Source: JAWLFY01 sp964462125
GTDB lineage: Bacteria; Planctomycetota; Planctomycetia; Pirellulales; Pirellulaceae
Length of the DNA stretch: 31,785 bases
Assembly: GCA_964462125.1 (NCBI GenBank)
Contig: CAYWXT010000031.1
Coordinates: forward strand, 1-31,785
Reading direction: 5' to 3'
A program made the position numbers and the translations under genes. Shown piece after piece: positions 1-8,007 of this stretch. The notes under the pieces are model-generated. The model saw nothing but the letters and a program-made list of their open reading frames with translations, ran no database searches and was not told the DNA's origin. Each line of letters starts with the position of its first letter. Within the stretch, counting starts at the first letter, position 1.

Positions 1-2673
1 GGCAAAGTGCAGCCCCGTCGTCGGCTCGTCGAGCACATACAATGTGCGGCCCGTTTCTCGCTTGCTGAGCTCCCGGGACAGTTTGATCCTTTGGGCCTCG
101 CCACCGGACAGCGTCGGTGACGGCTGGCCGAGTTGCAGGTACCCGAGTCCGACGTCGACCAACGTCTGCAACTTGTCGGCAACCCTCGGGATGTTGTTGA
201 ACAACTTCAATGCCCGCGCCGCTTCCAACTCCAAGACGTCCCCGATGGAATGTCCTTTGAAATGTACCGACAGCGTTTCGCGGTTGTAGCGGCGGCCCTG
301 GCACACGGGGCAGGTGACCCAGACGTCGGCCAAAAAATCCATGTCGAGTTTGGTCGCCCCATTCCCGTTGCACGCGGCGCAGCGGCCGCCGTCGACATTG
401 AAACTAAATCGACCGGCGGTGTAGCCGCGGGTCTTGGCCTCGGGCAGCTGGGCGAACAGACGCCGGATCTCATCGAAGACCTTCACGTAGGTGGCCGGAT
501 TGCTTCGCGGTGTCCGTCCGATCGGGGACTGGTCGATCGCGATCGTTTTGTCCAGATGTTCCAGGCCCTCGATCGCGTCGTGTTCTCCCGGTTCCCCCTC
601 GGCGCCGTTGAGATCGCGCCGCAGGGCCGGTTCAAGAATGCCGCCAATCAGTGAACTCTTGCCCGACCCCGATACACCGGTGACGCAGGTGACGGTGCCC
701 AGCGGAATCGTGACGTCGATCGACTTCAGGTTGTGCATCCGGGCGCCGCGGATCGTCAGTCGCGGCGCGGATTCGACGTCTCGCAATTCCCCGGGAACCT
801 CGATCTTCCGGTGGCCTGCTAAGAACTGGCCGGTGACACTGTTGGCGCTCTGTGACACCTCATCGACGCTACCGGCAGCCACGACGCGGCCCCCTTTGAC
901 CCCGGGGCCGGGGCCGAAGTCAACGATCAGGTCGGCCGAACGCATCGTGTCCTCGTCGTGCTCGACGACGATCAACGTGTTGCCGACATCGCGGAGCCGC
1001 AGCAGTGTTTCGATCAATCGATTGTTGTCGCGCGGATGCAGTCCGATCGAGGGTTCATCGAGGATATACAGCACGCCGACCAGCCCGCTGCCGACCTGGC
1101 CGGCCAGCCGAATCCGCTGGGACTCGCCGCCGGAGAGGGTTGGCGCCGTGCGCGCGAGGGTCAGGTAGTTGAGGCCGACACCAAGCAGGAATCCCAACCG
1201 CGTCCGGATCTCCTTGAGTGCCTCCGACGCGATCGTGGCGTCGGTCGCCGAGAGGGTGATGTCGGTGAAGAACTCCGCCAACCGGTCGACCGGCAACTCG
1301 CACAGCTGCGGAAGCGTCTTGCTTGGGGCATCGGCAAAGGCGCCAGCGGCGGTGGTGATGCGAACGGCCGCGGCTTGGGCATTGATCCGTTTGCCCCCGC
1401 AGTCGGGACAGTCCATCGTTGACATGTAGGCTTCGTACTGCCGCAGCTGCATTTTGTTGCGGGTCGTCTTGTACCGCTCCAGCAGTTCGGGGACGAAACC
1501 GTCGAACGTTCCCGCATAGCGTTTCGCACGCCGCCCGCCGCGCCACACGAACTCCATCGATTCATCGGTCCCCCACAGCCAAATGTGACGGGCTTGCGCC
1601 GGTAGCTTCCGCCAGGGTGCGCTGAGCATCGTGCCGGGCTCCAAATCGAGCGCGTCCTCGATCGTCGTCGCCACGCCTTGGTAGATGTGCCGGCGATAAC
1701 GAGACAAATCTTTCCATTTGCCGAGCAGTGCGACCGCGCCGCCACGGACCGACAACTTGTCGTCGGGGATCAGCCGTTCCGGAAGGAACGTGTACAACCG
1801 TCCGAGTCCGCCACACGACTCGCACATCCCCCGCGGGCTGTTGAAGCTAAACAGCTGCGGCGACGGGGGGGCGAAGCTCTTGCCGCAATCGGCGCAGGCA
1901 TGAAGCGATGAAAAAAGTTCATCCTGCTTCTCCTCCCCAGCGGCCCGGGCATTTGCCTCGGTGACCGACACCCGCACCGTCGCCTCCCCCAGTCGGATCG
2001 CCAGGTCGACCGCCTCGGTGATCCGCCCACGGTCGCGCCGGTCCGGGGTGACGCGATCGACGACCAGCTCGACGTCGTGACGGTGCGCCCGGTCCAGCGT
2101 GGGGGGCTCGGCGAGACGAACCGTCTCACCGTCGACGCGGGCTCGGGAGAAGCCCTGTTTGCGGAGATCCGAGAACAAATCGCGGAACTCGCCCTTCTGG
2201 CCACGGACGATCGGCGCCAAGATCCAAAGCGTCTCGTCGTCGGGAAGGGCCAATATCTTGGCCACAATCGCGTCGCGGGTCTGCGCCGTGATCTCGGTGC
2301 CACAGCTCGGACAATGGCCCGTTCCGACACGGGCGAACAGGACCCGCAGGAAGTCGTAGATCTCCGTGATCGTCCCAACCGTGCTCCGCGGATTCTTGCC
2401 GGTCGATTTCTGGCTGATCGAGATCGACGGGCTGAGACCGCTGACCAAATCAACGTCCGGCTTGGGCATTTGGCCCATGAACTGCCGAGCGTAGTGGCTG
2501 AGACTTTCCACATAACGGCGCTGGCCCTCGGCATAGAGCGTATCGAACGCGAGCGACGATTTGCCGCTGCCGGAGACACCGGAGAAACAGATCAGCTGGC
2601 CCCGGGGGAGTGTCAGATCGACGTTGCGCAGGTTGTGCTCTCGGGCTCCCTTGACCTTGATTTCCGTCGTCAT
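1..2673 (-). CDS. uvrA: UvrA, excinuclease ABC subunit A (3' end outside window)
   Basis: UvrA is the damage-recognition ATPase of nucleotide excision repair and loads UvrB on DNA. Read from ATG at 2673, the minus strand stays open for 891 codons to the window edge. The N-terminus MTTEIKVKGAREHNLRNVDL leads into a Walker A (GVSGSGKSS), then the UvrA-typical RRYVESLSHYARQF. A first zinc-finger region contains CADCGK and CESCGGLG. The first ABC signature (TLSGGESQRIRLA) and Walker B (YILDEPSIGLHPRD) follow. The second half has GVSGSGKSS again, a second zinc finger (CAACNGNG and CPVCQGRR), TLSGGEAQRIKLS and LDEPTTGLHF, where the window stops. Family members run to about 940-970 residues, so roughly 75 residues are missing. 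All ATPase motifs visible here are intact. It is transcribed away from the rest of the window, with its promoter presumably in 2674-2882. Confidence 0.97.
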   Translation of the reverse strand, partial: MTTEIKVKGAREHNLRNVDLTLPRGQLICFSGVSGSGKSSLAFDTLYAEGQRRYVESLSHYARQFMGQMPKPDVDLVSGLSPSISISQKSTGKNPRSTVGTITEIYDFLRVLFARVGTGHCPSCGTEITAQTRDAIVAKILALPDDETLWILAPIVRGQKGEFRDLFSDLRKQGFSRARVDGETVRLAEPPTLDRAHRHDVELVVDRVTPDRRDRGRITEAVDLAIRLGEATVRVSVTEANARAAGEEKQDELFSSLHACADCGKSFAPPSPQLFSFNSPRGMCESCGGLGRLYTFLPERLIPDDKLSVRGGAVALLGKWKDLSRYRRHIYQGVATTIEDALDLEPGTMLSAPWRKLPAQARHIWLWGTDESMEFVWRGGRRAKRYAGTFDGFVPELLERYKTTRNKMQLRQYEAYMSTMDCPDCGGKRINAQAAAVRITTAAGAFADAPSKTLPQLCELPVDRLAEFFTDITLSATDATIASEALKEIRTRLGFLLGVGLNYLTLARTAPTLSGGESQRIRLAGQVGSGLVGVLYILDEPSIGLHPRDNNRLIETLLRLRDVGNTLIVVEHDEDTMRSADLIVDFGPGPGVKGGRVVAAGSVDEVSQSANSVTGQFLAGHRKIEVPGELRDVESAPRLTIRGARMHNLKSIDVTIPLGTVTCVTGVSGSGKSSLIGGILEPALRRDLNGAEGEPGEHDAIEGLEHLDKTIAIDQSPIGRTPRSNPATYVKVFDEIRRLFAQLPEAKTRGYTAGRFSFNVDGGRCAACNGNGATKLDMDFLADVWVTCPVCQGRRYNRETLSVHFKGHSIGDVLELEAARALKLFNNIPRVADKLQTLVDVGLGYLQLGQPSPTLSGGEAQRIKLSRELSKRETGRTLYVLDEPTTGLHFA

Positions 2674-2739
2674 CCCGTCCTCGGGCCTCCCTGTACCACA
2701 ATGCATCCGCCACGACGCTTCAGCGTAACGCAGGGACCG

Positions 2740-2830
2740 GTGGTAGCACAGGTCTGCTGGGACGCCGCTCCCCTCGGGGACGCTAAGCCCGTCGGGGGCG
2801 CCCAGAAGTCTCCGCGACTTCTGCTACCAC
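2740..2830. repeat. Imperfect palindrome, GTGGTAGCA...TGCTACCAC, with inner hairpin
   Basis: The gap between uvrA and the PEP-CTERM gene contains outer arms GTGGTAGCA (2740-2748) and TGCTACCAC (2822-2830). These enclose a perfect 7-bp hairpin AGAAGTC-TCCGC-GACTTCT (2804-2822) and a CCCC-TC-GGGG mini-hairpin near 2770. A related palindrome is at 15229-15259. It lies just beyond the 3' end of the minus-strand PEP-CTERM gene, so it could also serve in transcript termination, but there is no U-tract. Confidence 0.5.
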
Positions 2831-2882
2831 GTGCTGGCCGCAGGGGAACTCGCAGAGAATTCCCAGGCGGTGCTCAACGCTT

Positions 2883-3539
2883 TCACCCTCCCGGGCGCCG
2901 CAGGTGGCGACGGACGAACAGCAATCCCAATCCGGCCGCGCCCAACAACGCGAACGAAGAGGGCTCCGGGACCGCCGACGCGTTGAGCTGCAAATTATCG
3001 ATCCGGTTGTTGCCGGCCCCGGACGAGGCTCCCTCCAGGGTGTAGCGGAGATAGGCGGTGTCCGCCTCGTCGAGCCCCGTCAAGCCGAGTGGCGGAGCGA
3101 GGGCGCCGGAGGTGTTCGTACTGGGTTCGATTTCCGGGCCAAAGTCTGTGAAATTCGCCCCATCGAGGCTGTAGGACCACTGGTTGGCGTCGTAACCGGT
3201 TCCGGTGCTTCGCGTCCAGTACGAGATCTCCAAATCCCGCATCCCGGCCATTGAGAAGGACAGGTCGATAAATGTGCCGTTGCCTGTATCGCCAACGAGC
3301 GACAGCGAATCGCCTGCCGGATCGCCGCCCAGTGCGTTCGTCGTGCTGCCAGCATAGGCCGCTACACCTCCGTCCCATCCGGCCAACGAGATCTCCCCGC
3401 TACCCAGGTCGGCGGCAAGGACCGTCTCCTCCGCCGGGTCAAACGCATTGAAATTCCAGTAAGCGACCAGGCCGGCTCGTGCGTCGGAAACAGCCAGAGC
3501 CACACAGCCAGCGACCAGTGCATAGATCAATCGGGTCAT
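2883..3539 (-). CDS. PEP-CTERM sorting domain protein (secreted, function unknown)
   Basis: A predicted exported protein of 218 residues. It has an N-terminal signal peptide (about 1-23, ending SDARA) and an extracellular body rich in Gly, Ser, Asn and Asp that starts GLVAYWNFN, a pattern common in concanavalin/LamG-like secreted proteins. The C-terminus is a classic PEP-CTERM signal: VPEPSS, a hydrophobic stretch LGAAGLGLLFV, and a basic tail RRHLRRPGG. In the known system such proteins are processed by an exosortase and go to the surface or exopolysaccharide; no exosortase gene is in this window. I chose the ATG at 3539 rather than the TTG one codon earlier because GAGGGG lies 7 nt upstream of it. 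The substrate or ligand cannot be told from the sequence. Confidence 0.85.
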   Translation of the reverse strand: MTRLIYALVAGCVALAVSDARAGLVAYWNFNAFDPAEETVLAADLGSGEISLAGWDGGVAAYAGSTTNALGGDPAGDSLSLVGDTGNGTFIDLSFSMAGMRDLEISYWTRSTGTGYDANQWSYSLDGANFTDFGPEIEPSTNTSGALAPPLGLTGLDEADTAYLRYTLEGASSGAGNNRIDNLQLNASAVPEPSSFALLGAAGLGLLFVRRHLRRPGG

Positions 3540-3562
3540 CAAAATACCCCTCGTAAATGGGC

Positions 3563-3581
3563 CGACGCTCCTTGGGCGTCG
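3563..3581. other. Hairpin CGACGC-N7-GCGTCG in a divergent intergenic region
   Basis: A 6-bp GC stem with a 7-nt loop sits about 24 nt upstream of the PEP-CTERM start, so it would fall in that gene's 5' leader or promoter. A second short hairpin (ATCGAC-CTTGA-GTCGAT, 3687-3703) followed by a T-rich tract to 3716 lies upstream of the isomerase gene. Roles are unknown; the second one resembles a terminator but has no gene in front of it on that strand. Confidence 0.3.
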
Positions 3582-3801
3582 ACAGGAATGTGTTATCCGT
3601 GGGGAGCCATTCCCCCCAAGGCTGGGCTGATGGTATCAGGCCCCCCGAGCGTGCGAAACCGGTCGGGCCTTGTCGGACGCCGCACGATCGACCTTGAGTC
3701 GATTTCCCTTTTTTTCGTAAGGTTTGCCGAACCGCGCCGGATTTCCTTCACCGGAGACCGCATGTCCACTGACCCAAGATCGGTACAAAGGAGTGTCCGT
3801 G

Positions 3802-5637
3802 ATGTCACTGCAACCCACCGGCCGACGACTTCGGATGACGTCGCCATTGCACGCCCCCCTGTTTCCTGCCCTGTTTGCTCCCGCCCTGTTTCTCCTGGCG
3901 GTTGCCGTCACTCTCCTCGCCGGTGAGTTTCGGGCGCTCGCGGAGGAGACGGGCAAGGGGGTGGTCGCGGTCGTCAACGCCGACCCGATTACCTACAAGA
4001 CGCTGGCGGACGAGTCAGTGCGTCGCTATGGAGAGGACCAACTCGAGAGCATGGTCAATCGGCACCTGATTTTGCAGGCTTGCCAGGAGCGGGGAATCGA
4101 GGTGACCGAGAGCGACGTCCGCGACGAGATCGAGCGGCTGGCAACGAAGTTCCGCTTATCGGTCGAAAACTATCTGGCCCTCTTGCAGGAGGAACGGCAG
4201 ATTTCGCCGAACCGCTATGGCCGGGAAATCATCTGGCCGATGCTCGCCCTCCGCCGATTGGTCGAGGACAAGATCGAGGTCGCCGAGGAGGAATTCAACC
4301 AGGCGTTCGCAGCTCAGTTCGGCGAGGCGATCAAATGCCGGATGATGATGCTCGACGATCAGGAGCAGGCCGAATCGTTGCGTGCCCGAGCTGTGGAGGA
4401 TCCCGACAGCTTCGGTGAACTTGCGAAGAAGCACAGCGTGGATGAAACGAGTGCCAGCATGGGCGGCTTGATTCCGCCGATCCGTCACCACACTGGCGAC
4501 GAGGAACTCGAGGAGGCGGCCTTCGCGCTGGAGGATGATGAGGTCTCTCCTGTGATGCAACTGGGCGATCAGTGGATCGTGCTGCAAGCCGTCCGCCGGC
4601 TTCCCCCCTCTCGCCCGGCCCCGCAAGCGATGCCGACCATCCGATCTCAAATCAACGACCAGATCCGCGATGAAAAAATGAAAGGAGCCGCGACGGAATT
4701 GTTCTCGCAGCTGCAAGCCGACGCGAACGTGGTCACCGTGCTGGGGGATGAAGAACTCTCGCAAAAGCATCCGGGCGTGGCGGCGATCATCAACGGCCAG
4801 CAAGTCACCGTCGCCGCCGTGGCTCGGGAATGCGTCAAGCATCACGGCAGCGAAGTGCTCGAAGGAGAAATCAACCGGAAGCTGCTGAACCAAGCCCTGC
4901 GAAAGGCGGATGTGCAGGTCAGTGAGAGCGACATCCAGGCAGAAGTCGAGACGGCGGCAACCCGATACGGTTACGTCCGCAGCGACGGCTCCGCCGACGT
5001 TGAGGCTTGGTTGAAATCGGTCACGCGTGAAGGATCGACTACCCGCGAGCTGTACATCTCCGACGCCGTCTGGCCGAGCGTCGCCCTGAAGCGACTCGTC
5101 GAAGATTCCGTGGAAGTCACCGAGGACGATCTCGAGGCTGGTTTCGAATCGGCCTTCGGACCCCGCGCCGAGGTGCTCGCGATTGTGCTGTCCGACCAGC
5201 GGAGTGCGCAGAAGATTTGGGACATGGCGCGCGGCAACCCCACCGACCAGTTCTTCGGCCAGTTGGCGGCCCAGTACAGCGTCGAACCGGTCTCCTCCAG
5301 CAACTTCGGCAAGGTTCCGCCGATCCAGAGACACGGCGGCCAACCGGCGATTGAGCGCGAGGCATTCAAGCTGGAGCCGGGGGAGTTGAGCGGCATCATC
5401 GCCACCGACGACAAGTATGTGATCCTCCGCTGCCAAGGCTTCACCGAGCCCAAGGTGAGCGATCCCAGTGCCGTTCGCGAGGAACTGCACCGCGATATCA
5501 TCGAGAACAAGACGAACCTCGCCATGGCCCGGAAGTATGATCAGCTCAAGGACAATGCCGAGATCGAAAACTTTTACGAAGTCCAAAAGAAGCAGCCGCA
5601 GGTGGCAACCAAGCCGGATGACGCGGAAAAAAAATGA
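3802..5637 (+). CDS. Peptidyl-prolyl isomerase with two SurA/parvulin-like halves
   Basis: A predicted exported folding factor of 611 residues. Residues about 12-48 form a basic, then hydrophobic export signal or membrane anchor. The body is an internal duplication. Each half has a SurA-N-like helical segment (about 55-165 and 325-440, both containing an ALxRLVED motif followed by a VxExxxxxxF pattern) and a parvulin-like domain (about 175-267 and 455-547). Shared parvulin signatures include FGELAKKHSV / FGQLAAQYSV, the Gly-rich turn GGLIPPI / FGKVPPI, and AFALEDDEVS / AFKLEPGELS. The C-terminus is charged and Lys-rich. The start at 3802 is preferred because AAAGGAG ends about 8 nt upstream; an in-frame ATG at 3763 and one at 3724 have no comparable ribosome site. 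The first domain may bind rather than isomerise; activity cannot be judged by eye. Confidence 0.85.
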   Translation: MSLQPTGRRLRMTSPLHAPLFPALFAPALFLLAVAVTLLAGEFRALAEETGKGVVAVVNADPITYKTLADESVRRYGEDQLESMVNRHLILQACQERGIEVTESDVRDEIERLATKFRLSVENYLALLQEERQISPNRYGREIIWPMLALRRLVEDKIEVAEEEFNQAFAAQFGEAIKCRMMMLDDQEQAESLRARAVEDPDSFGELAKKHSVDETSASMGGLIPPIRHHTGDEELEEAAFALEDDEVSPVMQLGDQWIVLQAVRRLPPSRPAPQAMPTIRSQINDQIRDEKMKGAATELFSQLQADANVVTVLGDEELSQKHPGVAAIINGQQVTVAAVARECVKHHGSEVLEGEINRKLLNQALRKADVQVSESDIQAEVETAATRYGYVRSDGSADVEAWLKSVTREGSTTRELYISDAVWPSVALKRLVEDSVEVTEDDLEAGFESAFGPRAEVLAIVLSDQRSAQKIWDMARGNPTDQFFGQLAAQYSVEPVSSSNFGKVPPIQRHGGQPAIEREAFKLEPGELSGIIATDDKYVILRCQGFTEPKVSDPSAVREELHRDIIENKTNLAMARKYDQLKDNAEIENFYEVQKKQPQVATKPDDAEKK

Positions 5638-5955
5638 AGGTCTCGGCCGCAATGCACGCCGCAAGGAGTCCGTGGAGATCACCCGATAGGTCACCTCTCC
5701 CGCTTGGAGGTCGTGCCGTTGGGACCACTTCAACGGGCGCGACCCAGTCGCGGGAGACGTGGCTCCCGGAGCGGCGGGTGAGGACCTTTGACCAGATCGG
5801 ATCGATTGCGTGACCTGTTTTCACACGGAAATCCGGCCAGTTTCAGGGTAACCCCTGGGCCTCGGCGTCTCTCTTCGGTGAGAATGAATGGGCAGATCGC
5901 GGAGCTTCCGATCGCGATCGCCTCGTCCCTGAATGCCTCACCCACGCCATCCGTC
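5638..5955. other. Intergenic region upstream of the aminotransferase
   Basis: About 318 bases with no gene I can support. The reading frame of the aminotransferase is open upstream to 5788, with extra ATG codons at 5788 and 5884, so part of this could be coding if a longer form is made. The upstream residues do not look like family sequence. I see no terminator with a U-tract after the isomerase gene. Confidence 0.5.
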
Positions 5956-7248
5956 ATGAGCGAACCGTTCAACCCCGACACCCCCAACATCGACTGCCCG
6001 CCCATCGGGCCGCCGACCACGGATCCTGAGCCGCACCCGTTCGAGGTGAAACTGGCCGCGCGGGTCGACCGGCTGCCCCCCTACATGTTCGGGCGGATCA
6101 ATAACTCGCTGTACCAGAAGCGTCGGGCCGGGGACGACGTGATCGATCTGGGCATGGGCAACCCCTCGGATCCGCCCGATCCGATCGTGATCCAAAAGTT
6201 GGCCGATGCCGCCGCCGACCCTGGTAATCACGGCTACAGCAAATCGAATGGAATCGCGAATCTGCGCCGCGAGGTGGCCGGCAAGTACCACCGTCGATAT
6301 GGCGTTCGACTCGACCCCGAGGCAGAGATCATCGCCTGTCTGGGCAGCAAGGAAGGTTTTTCCCACATGTGCTTGGCGCTGATGGGACCCGGGGACACTG
6401 CGATGATCCCCTCGCCCTATTTCCCCGTCCATATGTACGGGGTCATTCTCGCCTCGGGCAACGTGGTGGCCCTCGACGTGGCTGATCCCGACAAGTTCCT
6501 CCGCAACGTCGCCTACACTTGTGAGAACCTGACGCCGCAGCCCAAGGTGCTGATCGTCAACTACCCCCACAACCCGTCATCGGCTGTGGTCGAGGCCAGC
6601 TTCTTCGTCGATGTCGTCCGGCTGGCCAAGAAGTACGGATTCATGGTGATCCACGATTTCGCCTATGCCGACGTCGCCTTCGACGGCTATCGCCCCCCAA
6701 GCTTCCTGGCCGCCCCCGGTGCTCGTGACGTTGGGGTCGAATTCACCACGATGAGCAAGGGCTACAACATGGCCGGGTGGCGTGTCGGTTTTTGTGCCGG
6801 CAACGCCGAGATGATCCGCGGGCTGGGAATGATCAAAGGGTACTACGACTACGGGATGTTTCAGGCGATTCAGATTGCGGCGATCGTCGCGCTCCGCGAC
6901 ACCGAAGCGACCGTGCAGCGCCAATCCCAGATCTATCAAAGCCGTCGCGACGTGCTCGTCGGCGGGCTGCGGCGGCTCGGTTGGAACGTCGAGCCTCCCA
7001 AGGCCGGCATGTTCGTCTGGGCCGAAGTTCCCGAGCCGTGGCGAAGTTCAATGAGCACGATGGACTTCGCAATGAAGCTGTTGGAGGAGGGGAACGTTGC
7101 CGTCAGCCCCGGCAGCGGCTTCGGCACCGCGGGCGAAGGCTACCTGCGAATGTCCCTGGTGGAAAACGAGCACCGGCTCCGACAAGCGGTCCGCCAGATC
7201 GCCAAGTGCCTGCCCCGCCGCGAAACCCCAAGCGTCGCGGCAAGCTAG
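5956..7248 (+). CDS. Class I/II PLP-dependent aminotransferase (AlaC / LL-DAP-aminotransferase-like)
   Basis: A cytoplasmic fold-type I aminotransferase of 430 residues. Visible family features are LGMGNPSDPPD (about 65-75), the tyrosine of the PLP-stacking region in SPYFPVHMYG (153-162), NYPHNP (202-207), the PLP-binding Asp234 and Tyr237 in HDFAYADVAF, the Schiff-base lysine K268 in TMSKGYNMAGWRVGF, and the C-terminal substrate-carboxylate region GYLRMSLVENEHRL. This combination is most like the alanine / LL-diaminopimelate aminotransferase-related group annotated as AlaC. The exact amino donor is uncertain. I chose the ATG at 5956 because the protein then has about the family length with a Pro-rich lead-in; no start has a clear Shine-Dalgarno. 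It ends 1 nt before a perfect inverted repeat that may terminate it. Confidence 0.9.
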   Translation: MSEPFNPDTPNIDCPPIGPPTTDPEPHPFEVKLAARVDRLPPYMFGRINNSLYQKRRAGDDVIDLGMGNPSDPPDPIVIQKLADAAADPGNHGYSKSNGIANLRREVAGKYHRRYGVRLDPEAEIIACLGSKEGFSHMCLALMGPGDTAMIPSPYFPVHMYGVILASGNVVALDVADPDKFLRNVAYTCENLTPQPKVLIVNYPHNPSSAVVEASFFVDVVRLAKKYGFMVIHDFAYADVAFDGYRPPSFLAAPGARDVGVEFTTMSKGYNMAGWRVGFCAGNAEMIRGLGMIKGYYDYGMFQAIQIAAIVALRDTEATVQRQSQIYQSRRDVLVGGLRRLGWNVEPPKAGMFVWAEVPEPWRSSMSTMDFAMKLLEEGNVAVSPGSGFGTAGEGYLRMSLVENEHRLRQAVRQIAKCLPRRETPSVAAS

Positions 7249-7249
7249 C

Positions 7250-7340
7250 AAAAAAGGGGTCAGGACTTTTTTTTGCGTTTGGAAAATGAGTCCCGCCCCC
7301 TTGTTCTGTCGCCCTCAAAAAGAGTCCTGACCCCTTTTTT
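7250..7340. repeat. 18-bp perfect inverted repeat (AAGGGGTCAGGACT type), REP-like
   Basis: The left arm (7250-7267) is A6 followed by GGGGTCAGGACT and the right arm (7323-7340) is its exact reverse complement, with 55 nt between. It starts 1 nt after the aminotransferase stop. The A-run / GG / GTC pattern resembles the palindromes at 17962-18020 and 30884-30900. Such elements are known in many genomes as REP-like sequences moved by REP-associated Y1 transposases (RAYTs). The right arm ends in T6, so the hairpin could terminate transcription on the plus strand. Confidence 0.75.
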
Positions 7341-7347
7341 GTTCGCC

Positions 7348-7833
7348 ATGAACGAACGTGTTTCAGACATTCCGTTGACGATCGCCGTGGCCCCGGCGAG
7401 TCAATCTCGTGCTTCCAGGCGTGACGTCCGGGTCGCGTTCCTTGGCGCACCGCAGCGAGGGGCCCTCCCCGAGCTCGAGGGTGCGAAGCAGCGCGACCGC
7501 GATTTTGTCCCGGTGAACTGGGATCTGGATGCGTGGATCCCATCACTCGCTCCGAGTTCGACCTTGCTTGAATCGTTTTCAGACGATGCAGCAATGTGGC
7601 TCGAGTTCTGTCGGCGTTATCGTCGCGAGCTGAACCAGCAACATGACACCTGTGAACGCCTCCGTCGGATCGCCTGCCAGAGGCGTCTCGTCCTCGTCCA
7701 TGGCGGAGACGATCGTGAACACAAGGTAGCGCTCGCCTTGAAAGAACATTTGAGACTGCTGGAGTGTCAGCGGCGCTGGAATGAGGGCTGGGTGGTTGGC
7801 GGGCACACGTTTCCGATTCGTCACCAAATTTAA
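7348..7833 (+). CDS. DUF488-like protein, divergent or degenerating
   Basis: A predicted 161-residue protein. Residues about 58-138 match the C-terminal part of the DUF488 family: LDAWIPSLAPSSTL, then SFSDDAAMWLEFCRRYRREL, and a final VLVHGGDDREHKVALALKEHL that parallels the family's Leu-Val-Tyr-(6-7)-His/Asn-Ala-Leu segment. The N-terminal signature usually seen (a DGYRVLVDRLWPRG-like stretch) survives only faintly as RRDVRVAFLGAPQRGALPEL. The C-terminus runs on with an atypical basic tail. The family function is unsettled. The gene starts only 7 nt after the inverted repeat and has no clear Shine-Dalgarno site, so it may be a decaying copy. I see no internal stop or frameshift. Confidence 0.55.
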   Translation: MNERVSDIPLTIAVAPASQSRASRRDVRVAFLGAPQRGALPELEGAKQRDRDFVPVNWDLDAWIPSLAPSSTLLESFSDDAAMWLEFCRRYRRELNQQHDTCERLRRIACQRRLVLVHGGDDREHKVALALKEHLRLLECQRRWNEGWVVGGHTFPIRHQI

Positions 7834-8007
7834 CAACTGGGAGGGCTTTGGTATGCGCGCCACAAAGTCTGGACCCTGCCAAACTCGACATCTTGCAAAG
7901 CGGCTCGGTCACTGTTGCCGGGCGATTTCTGACCCCGCCAGCTGCCTCATCGGGTCTGTTGCAGGGATTCCGGGCCGGGACGCTTCGGTCGCAGTGGGGA
8001 CGGCACT

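Noticed and set aside
3687..3716. Rho-independent terminator (hairpin plus T-rich tract) on the plus strand
   Set aside because: No plus-strand gene lies upstream, the stem has only 6 bp and the tract is interrupted by CCC; kept only as a possible leader structure.
4156..5733. Long minus-strand open frame (525 codons) opposite the isomerase gene
   Set aside because: It mirrors the GC-rich coding strand, has no family motifs or ribosome site, and the plus frame is clearly the isomerase.
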